A stretch of 31,758 bases of DNA from an uncultured Erythrobacteraceae bacterium (GCA_946482075.1 CAMLQG010000032.1:1-31758); one strand, 5' to 3'; positions 1-9,043 are shown, numbered from the stretch's first letter. The notes: generated by a model from the sequence alone, not told the origin. Translations and numbers: made by a program.

Positions 1-523
1 GCGCGGCCCAGAACTTCGTCACCAGCAACGGTGCGCGGGGCAGCGTCGTCACCGCCGCGACGCGCGGACCGGTGCGGGGTAGAAGCAGCGAGATGCTGAA
101 CAGGAGGTAGAAGAACATCTCGTAGTTGAGAGTCCAGCCGACATACAGCACCGGAAAGATCGTCCCGTCCGGCTGGGCATAGGGGAAGAAGAACAGCGAT
201 CTCACAAGATCTGGCATAGGTACCGGCGGCGTGTTCAGCCCACCCAGAAGGTGGGAAAGTGCGAAGACGGTCAAGGTGACGCCCCAATATATCGGGACGA
301 TGCGGATGACGCGGTTGGTGAAGAAGCTCCCCGGGGTGCTGGGCCGCAGCCCCGCGACGTGGACCATCACGAAACCGCTGACGACGAAGAACAGGTCCAC
401 GCCACCGGCCCCCGCCTCGAAAACTTCCGGCCTGAAGCCGAGCGGGCCGGCAAGCGTCTTCAGATGCACGAGGACCACCAGATAAGCGGCGATTGCGCGC
501 AAGGCCTGGATGTTGAGGATCAT
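1..523 (-). CDS. Acyltransferase-3 family membrane protein (3' end cut by window)
   Basis: The visible 174 residues start at the ATG complementary to 521-523. They show the hallmarks of acyltransferase-3 (ExoZ/OafA-like) proteins: an N-terminal helix with the LRAIAAY...VVLVHL pattern carrying the conserved His, then the FFVVSGFVM helix, an RxxRIVPIYW segment and the GWTLNYEMFFY segment with the conserved Glu. Such integral inner-membrane enzymes move acetyl or succinyl groups onto sugars of surface polysaccharides. The gene lies 8 bp after the stop of the upstream glycosyltransferase, so the two form one leftward operon. The C-terminal half lies outside the window. The acyl group and the target sugar cannot be read from sequence. 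Confidence 0.9.
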   Translation of the reverse strand, partial: MILNIQALRAIAAYLVVLVHLKTLAGPLGFRPEVFEAGAGGVDLFFVVSGFVMVHVAGLRPSTPGSFFTNRVIRIVPIYWGVTLTVFALSHLLGGLNTPPVPMPDLVRSLFFFPYAQPDGTIFPVLYVGWTLNYEMFFYLLFSISLLLPRTGPRVAAVTTLPRAPLLVTKFWAA

Positions 524-531
524 CGCTACAC

Positions 532-1752
532 CTATTGCCGCAACAGTTGATCAAAGCGATCCAGACATATCTCCGCCGAGATGGATCGCGCCAGATCGAG
601 CCGCTTGTCCTTCGTATCGTCCGGCGCGTCGATCAGTCGTTTCAGCCCGTCTGCAATCGCGGCGGGATCGCCGGGCGGGACGATCGCCGCCGCGCTGTCC
701 AGGAAGATCGCCAGTTCGCTGTCCTCATCGGCAGTGACCAGGATGCGCCGTCCGCTGGCGAGCATCCCGCCCAGCTTCGAGGGCAGGACGAGATCGCTGA
801 CTCCCGCATCCTGCGGTAGGACATGGCAGTCCGCGAGATTGAGGAAGGCATTGAGGCGCTCTTCCGGCTGAAGGCCGAGAAATCGGACATTGGCAAGCTG
901 GCCATAGCGTGATTGCAGCGGCGCTTTCTCCGGTCCTTCGCCGGCGACAACGAAGATGAAGCGCGGATCCTCCGCGAGGCGCTTGGCCGCTTCCAGCATC
1001 AGATGCAGCGCCTGCTTGCGCCCGATCTGCCCCGAATAAAGGCAGATGAACCGGTCGCCTGGAATGCCGAGTTCCGCACGATAGGGATTGGGGCCGGTCA
1101 GAGGCTTGATGCTGTCGACATCGACCCAGTTTCGAATCAGGGCGATCCGGTCAGCCGGCACGCGCTTGCGCTCGATCGTCTCGGCCATCTTGTTGGAGAT
1201 GGTGACGATTCGGTCGAAGCCCTTCATCAACAGGCGCTCGAAGATGAAGGCCGCCTTTTCCAGCAGTTTGGGCAGCTTGATATGGCCGACCACCAGCGCC
1301 GCGTCGAGCTCGAGATCCTGGACGTGCAGCACCGTCTTCGCCCCGACCAGGCGCGCTCCCAGCCAGGCCGCCGGAACGCTGGCCAGTGTGGGTTCGACGA
1401 CGAGCACCACATCGGGGCGCGAGGCCAGAATCCGCCAGAACAGGACAGGCGCGGAGGTTATCGCAAAAGATACCGGCGAGAGCAGCCGCACAAGACCGGA
1501 TGCGTCTGGTCGCACAAAGATCGGGCATCGCCGCACGATGGTTCCGTCCAGTTCCTCCCGTTGGTAACGCGTCGCCGAATAGGGTGCGCGCACGTGCCAG
1601 CCCGGATAATAGGGTGGCGGTGCAACGACTTCGACCTGATGGCCACGCGTTGCGAGGCCGCGAGCGAGTTCGCCAGAATAGCGTCCCACCCCAGTCAGTT
1701 CGGGTGCATGGAACGGTGTCGTGATGAGGATTGAGCGATTCGATATCGTCAA
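532..1752 (-). CDS. WcaI/WbuB-like family 4 glycosyltransferase
   Basis: This 406-residue GT-B enzyme has the N-terminal FHAPELTGVGRYSGELA segment and the PPYYPGW segment seen in colanic acid WcaI/WbuB-type enzymes, then a C-terminal nucleotide-sugar half with YSGQIGRKQALHLMLEA and the donor-site region DLVLPSKLGGMLASGR. It should add a sugar to the undecaprenyl-linked repeat unit on the cytoplasmic face of the membrane. No ATG fits the N-terminus; the start is a TTG (complement of 1750-1752) without an obvious Shine-Dalgarno, so initiation may be weak. It is first in a leftward pair with an acyltransferase and diverges from the gene at 1956. A GCAGCAT dyad lies 79 nt upstream. The donor sugar is unknown. 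Confidence 0.9.
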   Translation of the reverse strand: MTISNRSILITTPFHAPELTGVGRYSGELARGLATRGHQVEVVAPPPYYPGWHVRAPYSATRYQREELDGTIVRRCPIFVRPDASGLVRLLSPVSFAITSAPVLFWRILASRPDVVLVVEPTLASVPAAWLGARLVGAKTVLHVQDLELDAALVVGHIKLPKLLEKAAFIFERLLMKGFDRIVTISNKMAETIERKRVPADRIALIRNWVDVDSIKPLTGPNPYRAELGIPGDRFICLYSGQIGRKQALHLMLEAAKRLAEDPRFIFVVAGEGPEKAPLQSRYGQLANVRFLGLQPEERLNAFLNLADCHVLPQDAGVSDLVLPSKLGGMLASGRRILVTADEDSELAIFLDSAAAIVPPGDPAAIADGLKRLIDAPDDTKDKRLDLARSISAEICLDRFDQLLRQ

Positions 1753-1955
1753 GGAAATGTAACTCTATCAAGAATTTGCACAGAAAACTCTCCGGTATGG
1801 GCGATGATCGGAGACTACATGCCGCCAGTCATGCTGCATAGCAGCATAATGCTTGACTCATCGGACGCTATCATGTCTTCATGGCGGGGGGTGACTAGGG
1901 GCTGGTCCGCTGACCAATTGCAGCGAGGATTTTTTCGACCGGAGGTCCGATCACG
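1753..1955. promoter_or_regulatory. Divergent intergenic control region with a perfect 7-bp dyad
   Basis: This 203-bp gap separates two divergent EPS operons and must hold both promoters. At 1831-1847 there is a perfect inverted repeat, ATGCTGC-ATA-GCAGCAT, which resembles sites ahead of the genes starting at 11839 and 19821. A TTGACT hexamer (1853-1858) reads rightward, but I do not see a good -10 at the right distance. The rightward gene has GGAGG (about 1940-1944) ten bases before its ATG. The dyad is seen directly; the operator role is inferred. Confidence 0.5.
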
Positions 1956-3290
1956 ATGAAGGATGTGGTCTCACTAGAGCTGAACGAAATCAATTTCGAT
2001 TTCGTGCAGAGCTATATCGTTGCTGGCGAACTCCCGAATTTCGCGAGCGCCTTACAGCGCTACGAATTGTTCGAGACGATAGCCGAGGATCGCTATCCCC
2101 ATCTCGAGCCCTGGATTCAGTGGCCGACGGTCTACACCGGCAAGGATTATGCTGGACACCAGATTTTTCGTCTCGGTGATATCGTCGAAACCGATCATCG
2201 CCAGATCTGGGAAGTGCTGGCTGACAAAGGGGTCTCGGTGGGAGCGATCTCACCCATCAACGGCGCCAATCGCGTGCCCGGTGCCGATTTCTTCGTGCCA
2301 GACCCCTGGACGGTGACGCCGGTTACGGGTGACGCTTCGCTCAAGGAGCTGTCCGCCATCGTCAACGAGGCGGTGAACGGTAACGCTCATGGCGGCAGTG
2401 GCACGGTCACGCTGGCGCGCCGGCTGATGCCGTTCGTCTGGCGCTTCGCGTCGGTCCGCTCGTGGCGGGAATATGCGCGTATCCTCGGCTATTCGAAGAA
2501 ATACAAATGGGCGCGGGCAACCTTCCTTGACCGTTTTCTCGCGGATGTCTTCCTGAAGCTGCGGACACAGAACGGCACGCAGTTCGCATCGCTGTTCCTC
2601 AATTCCGGTGCGCATATCCAGCATCATCACATGTTCGAATCCGGCGTGTATCAGGGCTCTCAGGAGAACCCAAACTGGTACAGTTCGGCCAAGGATGACG
2701 GCGTCGACCCGGTTCTGTTCGTCTATCAGGTCTATGATGCAATCCTGGGCGAATTCATGCAGCTGCCCAACACGCGGCTGTTCGTTACGACGGGCCTCAG
2801 CCAGGTGGCCAATCCGCGCCTGATCTACCAATACCGTTTCACAGATCATGCCGCGAGCATGGCGAAGCTGGGCGTCACGGGTTTCGAGCTTGCTCCGCGC
2901 ATGTCGCGCGATTTCCTGCTGAGTTTCCCGACCCGCGAAGCTGCGGCGGAGGCGAAAGCCTTGATGCAGCGCGTGAGCTGCGCGGGAGAACCCATGTTCA
3001 CGATCGAGGACCGTGAGCTCTCCCTGTTCTGCCAGATCGGATATTTCGGTGACGAGATCGCCTTCGCGGAAGTGATTTGCGATGGCCAGGTGCTGGATAT
3101 GCGGAATGAGATCGTGCTCGTCTCGATCGAGAACGGCATCCACCAGACGATCGGCTATCACATCGATACCGATGTCGCGAAGCGTGCCGGGGAGAGCGAA
3201 CGGCCCCGCATTCCGTTGACGTCCATCTTCGATCGGATGTGCGGCGCGTTTGCGGAAGCGTCGGCGCGAACAGCAGAGATCGCTGCCTGA
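1956..3290 (+). CDS. Alkaline-phosphatase-superfamily-like protein, metal motifs substituted
   Basis: This 444-residue cytosolic-looking protein (no signal peptide) follows the layout of type I phosphodiesterase/nucleotide pyrophosphatase proteins. It has an opening strand before ELPNFASAL, a PxxxPWIQWPTVYTG block at 50-62, a xIQHHHMF block at 221-227 and a late strand, RLFVTTGLSQ, at 274-283. In active relatives these blocks carry the metal-binding Asp, the Thr/Ser nucleophile, an Asp...His pair and a DH(G) motif. Here they read LELNE, EPWIQW, SGAHIQH and TTGLSQ, so most ligands seem to be missing. It may be a non-catalytic or altered member. It heads the rightward operon that continues with the dioxygenase. 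Family assignment rests on my own pattern alignment; function is unknown. Confidence 0.6.
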   Translation: MKDVVSLELNEINFDFVQSYIVAGELPNFASALQRYELFETIAEDRYPHLEPWIQWPTVYTGKDYAGHQIFRLGDIVETDHRQIWEVLADKGVSVGAISPINGANRVPGADFFVPDPWTVTPVTGDASLKELSAIVNEAVNGNAHGGSGTVTLARRLMPFVWRFASVRSWREYARILGYSKKYKWARATFLDRFLADVFLKLRTQNGTQFASLFLNSGAHIQHHHMFESGVYQGSQENPNWYSSAKDDGVDPVLFVYQVYDAILGEFMQLPNTRLFVTTGLSQVANPRLIYQYRFTDHAASMAKLGVTGFELAPRMSRDFLLSFPTREAAAEAKALMQRVSCAGEPMFTIEDRELSLFCQIGYFGDEIAFAEVICDGQVLDMRNEIVLVSIENGIHQTIGYHIDTDVAKRAGESERPRIPLTSIFDRMCGAFAEASARTAEIAA

Positions 3291-3357
3291 TGCGGGCCGC
3301 GATGCGCCGCTGGCTGCGCATAACATGCTCAAAAGGGTTCCCGGGGATACTAGGACA

Positions 3358-4206
3358 ATGCAGGAAAAACTTCTCGAACGCTTCGCGGATTTGACCGTCC
3401 TGCGAGATTTCGATTTCGATCGCGATGGTTTCACGGTGCTGCGCAAGGTCTTCGACGTCGCGCAGCTCGCTTCCTTGCGCGCGACGCTGCATTCCATTGT
3501 CGAATATGCCGAGAAAGAACTCGAGGACCCGTTCGAGCGCTTCTATATGCGGCATCGGGCCGATCAGGGCGTGCTTTATGACGTCTACCAGCGCCATCCC
3601 GAATTCGGACCCTTCGCGCGCAACCAGCGCATTCTCGACGCGGTTGCCGAAGTGATCGGGCCGGATGTGCTGCTCTACGAAAACAGCGTCGTCTACAAGC
3701 CCAAGGGCAAGCGCAATGGCGTGCCGTTCCACCAGGATTTCATCTCGCGACCGGACGAGCCGCGCAAATTCATCGCCTGGATGGCGATTGACGATGTGAC
3801 CAAAGAGGGCGGTGCGCTCAAGATCATTCCCGGCTCGCACAAGACCGGCTTCCTGCCCTGGCATCGCGTTGTGGGCGAGACCCACCACGACCGCATCGAT
3901 GAGGTCGCATTGGATACGACCGATCCAGTGCATGTGACGTTGGCCGCGGGCGACGTGCTGATCTTCAACCAACTGGTCGTGCATGGCAGTGACGAAGCGC
4001 ACACCGACTCGCTGCGGTTGGTCTATCGTGTCTCGTTCCAGGGGTTCGATGAAGTCTACGCACCGCGCGGCGCGCCGCTGGTGATGCGGGGCGGCCGTCC
4101 CGAAGTAATGGCCACGCGCTATCCTGGTCCCAAGGTCGTACCCGCGAAAAAAGGCGTGGTCCGCCGCGCGATCAACAAGGTCGGGCGCAAGCTCGCCGCC
4201 ATCTGA
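3358..4206 (+). CDS. Phytanoyl-CoA dioxygenase (PhyH) family oxygenase
   Basis: A 282-residue Fe(II)/2-oxoglutarate oxygenase of the PhyH type. The iron-binding facial triad is visible as H125-x-D127 in VPFHQDF and H209 in NQLVVHGSD, with R220 or R224 placed to bind 2-oxoglutarate. The motif GGALKIIPGSHKTG is typical of the family. It would hydroxylate, or otherwise oxidise, a small molecule or sugar-linked intermediate. The ATG at 3358 is preferred because the conserved part begins just after it; an in-frame ATG at 3325 lacks a ribosome site. It lies 67 bp after the AlkP-like gene and 11 bp before the radical SAM gene, so it belongs to the same operon. Its substrate in EPS synthesis is unknown. 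Confidence 0.85.
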   Translation: MQEKLLERFADLTVLRDFDFDRDGFTVLRKVFDVAQLASLRATLHSIVEYAEKELEDPFERFYMRHRADQGVLYDVYQRHPEFGPFARNQRILDAVAEVIGPDVLLYENSVVYKPKGKRNGVPFHQDFISRPDEPRKFIAWMAIDDVTKEGGALKIIPGSHKTGFLPWHRVVGETHHDRIDEVALDTTDPVHVTLAAGDVLIFNQLVVHGSDEAHTDSLRLVYRVSFQGFDEVYAPRGAPLVMRGGRPEVMATRYPGPKVVPAKKGVVRRAINKVGRKLAAI

Positions 4207-4217
4207 GGAATCGCTGC

Positions 4218-6596
4218 GTGGTAGCATTGCCCGGCAAGCTCAAATCGCTCGGATATGCGCTTTCGTCGCAGCCCTATCCGCTTGAGAAGCCGATCGTTGT
4301 CCAGTTTCCCGTAATCGATATCTGCAATTCGCGCTGCCAGATGTGTCGTATCTGGGAGAACAAGAAGTCGGACGACATCACGCCGGAAAAGCTTCGTCAG
4401 GGGCTCCGCAACCCGCTGTTCAGCGAGGTGAGGTCCGTGGGGCTCAATGGCGGCGAGCCGACCTTGCGCAAGGATCTGGCCGAACTGACCCAGGTGCTGT
4501 TCGACGAATTGCCGAATCTCAAATTCATCGCGCTCATCACGAATGGTTATCGTTACCGTGAAGTGATCGACCGGATCATCGAGATCGGCACGATCGCGAA
4601 GAAATACGGCGCATGGCTGGATGTGATGGTCTCGCTCGACGGCTATGGCGAAGTGCATGAGGCGGTCCGCGGTCGACCGACCAATTTCATGCGTGCCAAC
4701 AAGGTGATCGAGTTCGCGAAGGCTTCGCCGCTCGTCGATGAAGTGCGCATCGGTTGCACGATCATCCGCGAGAACGTCTATGGTCTCCACGATCTGCTGG
4801 ATTTCTGCCAGCGCGAGGGGCTCTATGTGAAGTATCGCCTGGGTGTGCCGCATCAACGGCTCTACACTACGGAACTTATCGATCCCTATGCGCTGACATT
4901 CGAAGAACGCTATCACGTGGCTGAGTTCCTCGAGGGGCTTATCGAGCATTACGAGACGGGCGAGCACCAGAACCACTTCTATCGCTCGCTCGTCGACCAG
5001 ATCATGCACGACAAGCCCCGCGGCGCCGGCTGCGACTGGCAGCATCGCGGCGCCACGATCACCTCGAAGGGAGAATTGCTTTATTGCGCGGTGCAGTCGA
5101 AGTCGCTTGGCCTGATCCAGGAAGTCGACAGCGAGGAGGCATTCTTCTCGAACGCACCGCATCTGGCCGAGATCCGCGCTACCAAATGCGGCGATTGCCA
5201 CCACGATTATGTCGGCCTTCCCGATCAGAAGGAACAGTTGCGCCGGCTGGCGCTCAAGGCGCTTCGCAAGACGGGGATCGAGCAGCCGATCCGCCGGGTC
5301 GCCAAGCTGCCGGCGCTTGCGCGCATGCGGCGCGCCCGTTCACTGGAGAAACGCCGCGAGGAACTGGGGCGTCAGGTCGCGGCGCTGCCGGCAAAGCGCC
5401 GACGTGATACGCTTGGTCCCCGTAAAGTACTGATTTGTGGCTGGTATGGTACCGAGACATTGGGCGACAAGGCAATCCTGGCAGGCGTGATCGAGACGCT
5501 GCGCCGCTTGCTCGGCCCAGTCGAAATCACCGTTGCATCGCTTCATTCCTATATCTCCGAAATGACGCGGATGCAGATGCCGGAACTTGCAGGCTCCGCC
5601 ATCGTCGATATTCGCGGTGCGATTGCTGCTGCGGGGGACCAGGATCTTGTCGTGTTCGGCGGCGGTCCGATCATGGCAATCTATGAGCTTGCGGATATGG
5701 AGGCGATCTTGGCAGCGGCTAGGAAGGCCGGCGTGCCGACGCTCATCTCCGGTTGCGGCGTCGGCCCGGTCGGTGCGCCTGCTTTCCAGACGCAGATTGG
5801 GCGCGTGCTCGCACTTGCCGATGCGCGCGTTTATCGCGACGCCAAGTCGCTCAAGGCGGCGACCGCGCTCGGCGTTGATACAAGTGCAGACGCAGTGGCC
5901 GAAGATCCCGCCTTTACCTGGCTCGCCACACGGCCCAAACGCGTTCCGACCGTGCGGAACGGCAAGGTTCTGATGCTCGGCCTGCGTAATTTCCCCTGGC
6001 ACGATTACGCCCAGCACATGACGGCGGATGAAGGCCGGGATGTGGCGAGGCGTTTCGAAGATGCAGTGCTAGCAGCGCTCGGTCGGCTCGTCGCTGAGCG
6101 TCCGGACCTTACGATCCGGCCGCTTCCGATGTGCACCAACCACTTCGGTGATGACGACCGCTTCTTCTATCGCAGGTTGTTCCAGCGGGCATCGGACGAA
6201 GTGGCGGGGCGGCTGGACTTTTCGCTGCTCGGCCGCGAACTGCTGCCGACGGATTATGCGGAGGCGTTCCGGGCGGGCGATGCGATGATCACCATGCGTT
6301 TTCATTCGCTGGTCTTCGCGCTCGGCCTCGGACTGCCGGCGGTGGCGATCGACTACACGCTGTCGGGTGGCAAGGTAACCTCGCTGGCCGAACGCTTCGG
6401 TGTCGCCTCGCAGCCGATCGACACGCTGACGGCGGATTTCCTCTTCGCCGAGATATCCCGTCAATTGGACGAGCCGGAGGTTCCGGCCGTCTCCCCGAGC
6501 CTGACGGAGGTCCTTGCGCCGATGGTGGCGAGGCTCGACTTCGGCCCGCCGCCGGTTGCTCCGGCCAAAGTCGCTCCGCCCCAGCTGGTCGCCTGA
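4218..6596 (+). CDS. Radical SAM - polysaccharide pyruvyl transferase fusion
   Basis: A 792-residue two-domain protein starting at GTG, with GAGGA overlapping the upstream stop as ribosome site. Residues about 25-330 form a radical SAM domain: CNSRCQMC (C36, C40, C43) for the 4Fe-4S cluster, NGGEPTLRKD at 77-86, and a second Cys set (C272, C290, C324, C327) suggesting a SPASM/twitch-like auxiliary cluster. After a basic linker (about 335-402), residues 403-770 match polysaccharide pyruvyl transferase (CsaB/PssM type): WYGTETLGDKAIL, VVFGGGPIMA, SGCGVGPVG and the late MRFHSLVFALGLGLP motif. The second domain should add a pyruvate ketal from phosphoenolpyruvate to a sugar. The radical SAM reaction is unknown. 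No frameshift or internal stop separates the halves, so this is a true fusion. Confidence 0.88.
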   Translation: MVALPGKLKSLGYALSSQPYPLEKPIVVQFPVIDICNSRCQMCRIWENKKSDDITPEKLRQGLRNPLFSEVRSVGLNGGEPTLRKDLAELTQVLFDELPNLKFIALITNGYRYREVIDRIIEIGTIAKKYGAWLDVMVSLDGYGEVHEAVRGRPTNFMRANKVIEFAKASPLVDEVRIGCTIIRENVYGLHDLLDFCQREGLYVKYRLGVPHQRLYTTELIDPYALTFEERYHVAEFLEGLIEHYETGEHQNHFYRSLVDQIMHDKPRGAGCDWQHRGATITSKGELLYCAVQSKSLGLIQEVDSEEAFFSNAPHLAEIRATKCGDCHHDYVGLPDQKEQLRRLALKALRKTGIEQPIRRVAKLPALARMRRARSLEKRREELGRQVAALPAKRRRDTLGPRKVLICGWYGTETLGDKAILAGVIETLRRLLGPVEITVASLHSYISEMTRMQMPELAGSAIVDIRGAIAAAGDQDLVVFGGGPIMAIYELADMEAILAAARKAGVPTLISGCGVGPVGAPAFQTQIGRVLALADARVYRDAKSLKAATALGVDTSADAVAEDPAFTWLATRPKRVPTVRNGKVLMLGLRNFPWHDYAQHMTADEGRDVARRFEDAVLAALGRLVAERPDLTIRPLPMCTNHFGDDDRFFYRRLFQRASDEVAGRLDFSLLGRELLPTDYAEAFRAGDAMITMRFHSLVFALGLGLPAVAIDYTLSGGKVTSLAERFGVASQPIDTLTADFLFAEISRQLDEPEVPAVSPSLTEVLAPMVARLDFGPPPVAPAKVAPPQLVA

Positions 6597-6597
6597 C

Positions 6598-7926
6598 ATG
6601 GCCTCCACGCCCGAGCCTCGCGCCGCCGCGGCCCGGCTGATCGCCACGCTGCGCGCGCCGGCGGTGCGCCGGATTCTCGGCAATAGCGGCTGGATGATGG
6701 GCGAACAGCTGCTGAAGCTCGTCGGCGGGCTACTGATCGGCATTCTGATCGCCCGCCACCTTGGTGTCGCCAAGTTCGGCGAGCTCGGTTTCGCCATGGC
6801 CTATACCGGCCTCTTCGCCATAGTCGGCACATTGGGGCTGAACCGCATCGGCGTGCGCGAACTCGTGACCGCCAAGGTCGAGGGTCGCGATGCAGAGACC
6901 ATCCTCGACACAATGCTGGTCATGCGCGTGGGCGTCGCGCTGCTGTTGGCCGCGCTTTCCATCGGCCTCTCCTGGAGCCTGTTCCCCGACAAGCTGTTGC
7001 TGATCGCCATCCTGGCGCCGATGTTCCTCTTCAGCTCGTTCGACGTGGTGGCGCTGTGGTTCGAATCGCAGACGCTGGCAAAGCGGACGTCATCGGCTCG
7101 CTCGCTTTCCTACCTTCTCGTTATCGGCTTCCGGGTCGCGCTGCTCGCGCTCGGCGCGGGAGTGGAATGGTTTGTCGCCGCCTATTTGCTGGAGATCGTC
7201 GGCGGCGCGGTAGCGCTGTTCATCGTCTATCGCCGCGCCGATGGCCGCTTCCACCCGCGCCGCTTCGACCGCGCGCTGGCCGTCCGGCTGATCCGGGAGA
7301 GCTGGCCCGAGATCATCGCGGGCTTCGCAGGATTGCTCTACATTCGGCTGGATCAGGTCATGCTGGGCATGATGATGGACGACCACGCGGTGGGCATCTT
7401 CGCCGTCGCATCGCGCCTGTCCGAAAGCTGGTACTTCATCCCAATCGCTCTGGTCAGTTCGACCTTCCCGAGCATCGTGCGCGTGCGCGAGGTCGATCCG
7501 CAGCTCTATGTGCGCCGCATCGGCCATCTCATGCGTGGCCTCGTCGCGCTGTCCTACGGAGCGATCCTGGCGACGACGCTGCTCGCACCAATCGTGGTTC
7601 CGATGCTCTACGGCGCCGAATACCGCGATTCGGCGACGGTGCTGACCATCCATATCTGGTGCGGGCTATTCATGGCGCTGGGCCTCGCCTCGGGTTCGTG
7701 GATCATGGCCGAAAAGCGGGTCAAGCTGAACCTCTACCGCAACCTATGCGGCGCGGCGGCCAACATCATTCTCAACTTGCTGCTGATTCCGCCCTACGGC
7801 CCCATCGGTGCCTCGTTCGCGACGCTGGCCTCGCTGATCGTCGCCTATATGCTGTTCGATATGGTTGTGCCGGAGATGCGGGCTATCTCCAGGGCCAAGT
7901 GGCGTGCACTGTTGCTGCTTCCATGA
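6598..7926 (+). CDS. Wzx-type oligosaccharide flippase
   Basis: A 442-residue polytopic inner-membrane protein of the MOP/MATE-like polysaccharide transporter family, with about 12 hydrophobic segments. The N-terminus GNSGWMMGEQLLKLVGGLLIG and the ARHLGVAKFGELGFAMAY stretch are typical of Wzx flippases, as is IRLDQVMLGMMM in the middle. It would flip the undecaprenyl-diphosphate-linked repeat unit from the cytoplasmic to the periplasmic face for polymerisation. The ATG at 6598 sits 1 bp after the stop of the radical SAM-pyruvyl transferase gene; an earlier GTG at 6514 would overlap that gene deeply and is rejected. It overlaps the next gene by 4 bp (ATGA), which implies translational coupling. 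Confidence 0.93.
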   Translation: MASTPEPRAAAARLIATLRAPAVRRILGNSGWMMGEQLLKLVGGLLIGILIARHLGVAKFGELGFAMAYTGLFAIVGTLGLNRIGVRELVTAKVEGRDAETILDTMLVMRVGVALLLAALSIGLSWSLFPDKLLLIAILAPMFLFSSFDVVALWFESQTLAKRTSSARSLSYLLVIGFRVALLALGAGVEWFVAAYLLEIVGGAVALFIVYRRADGRFHPRRFDRALAVRLIRESWPEIIAGFAGLLYIRLDQVMLGMMMDDHAVGIFAVASRLSESWYFIPIALVSSTFPSIVRVREVDPQLYVRRIGHLMRGLVALSYGAILATTLLAPIVVPMLYGAEYRDSATVLTIHIWCGLFMALGLASGSWIMAEKRVKLNLYRNLCGAAANIILNLLLIPPYGPIGASFATLASLIVAYMLFDMVVPEMRAISRAKWRALLLLP

Positions 7927-9041
7927 ACAGGCAGACCTCGATCAAACTCGACCTCGTGCGCTGGCTGGCGGCCTTCATGGTGTTCGCCTCACATTTCCTC
8001 CAGCGCGGTGTGACACTGATTGACTCAAAGGTGATCGATCCGTTCAGTCACCTCGGCGTCCTCGTGTTCTTCGTTCTGTCCGGTTATGTCATCCGCTTCG
8101 TATCGGATGGCCGGCATCCCGACGCGCGCGGTTATCTCGAAGCGCGCTGGGCGCGGATCAATTCCGTATTCCTGCCCGCGCTGCTGTTTACCGTCGTGTT
8201 CGATCTGATCGGCCGGCAACTCGATCCCGCGCTATACGCGCGCTATCCGGTACCCGACCTGCTGCATGTGGCCGCCTACATGCCGGTATTCGTCACATTC
8301 ATGTTCGAGAATGCGTTTCACGGCCTCCGTTGGTTTTCCAATGGGCCTCTATGGTCCGTGGCTTACGAGGTCTGGTATTACATCATCTTCTGCATGTTCT
8401 TCTATTTCCGGGGCAAGGCGCGCACGGTTCTGACCGGACTGGCCATGCTGTTCGCCGGTTACAAAATCCTGCTTCTGATGCCGCTGTGGCTGGCGGGCTG
8501 CATGATCTATAAACACCGCGATGCGATCGAGCGGGTGCCGATCGCCCTGCGCAGAGTGCTTTGCCTCTGCTCGCTCGGCATGATCATCTTTCTGCTCCTG
8601 CCCCAGGGGCATTCGCTGCTCGACCCGTTGCGCGATGTCGGACGGATACTGACCGGTCAGGGCTATCATGCCGCTTTCCTCGCCGATTACATGATGTGCG
8701 TGTTGTTGAGCGTGTTCCTTGCGACGTTCTGTTCCACTGGCGTGTTCGACCTGCCCGCCGCTGTCGCGCCGATGATACGGTGGAACGTCAATTACAGCTT
8801 CACGCTCTACGCCTTTCACGTTCCGGTGCTGCTTCTGCTGCGCGCGACGGGAATGTATGATCCGACCGACATCGTGCAGGTTGTGGCGGTCGGGTTGCTC
8901 GTCATAGCGATATGCTGGGCGATTTCCCTTGGGACCGAGCAGCGCAAGTCGGAATGGCGCAAGATCGCGAAGATGGGCGGTGATGGGCTGGTGCGGCTCG
9001 CCGCCGCGATCGGGATCCGGCCGTCCCGCGAGCGCGCCTGA
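7923..9041 (+). CDS. Acyltransferase-3 family membrane protein
   Basis: A 372-residue multi-pass acyltransferase of the OafA/ExoZ type. It opens with LDLVRWLAAFMVFASHF, which carries the conserved Arg and His, followed by VLVFFVLSGYVIRF and RWARINSVFLPAL, and has the GPLWSVAYEVWYY segment with the conserved Glu. It probably O-acylates an EPS sugar using acyl groups delivered across the membrane. Its ATG overlaps the flippase stop by 4 bp. It is the last gene of the rightward operon starting at 1956 and ends only 2 bp from the stop of the convergent SGNH hydrolase gene, leaving no space for a terminator between them. It is the second acyltransferase of the locus. Confidence 0.9.
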   Translation: MNRQTSIKLDLVRWLAAFMVFASHFLQRGVTLIDSKVIDPFSHLGVLVFFVLSGYVIRFVSDGRHPDARGYLEARWARINSVFLPALLFTVVFDLIGRQLDPALYARYPVPDLLHVAAYMPVFVTFMFENAFHGLRWFSNGPLWSVAYEVWYYIIFCMFFYFRGKARTVLTGLAMLFAGYKILLLMPLWLAGCMIYKHRDAIERVPIALRRVLCLCSLGMIIFLLLPQGHSLLDPLRDVGRILTGQGYHAAFLADYMMCVLLSVFLATFCSTGVFDLPAAVAPMIRWNVNYSFTLYAFHVPVLLLLRATGMYDPTDIVQVVAVGLLVIAICWAISLGTEQRKSEWRKIAKMGGDGLVRLAAAIGIRPSRERA

Positions 9042-9043
9042 CA

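Noticed and set aside
2250..4227. Long leftward frames antisense to the AlkP-like and PhyH genes
   Set aside because: They are shadows caused by high GC at third positions; the products are Arg/His/Asp-rich, without motifs, and the sense frames carry clear families.
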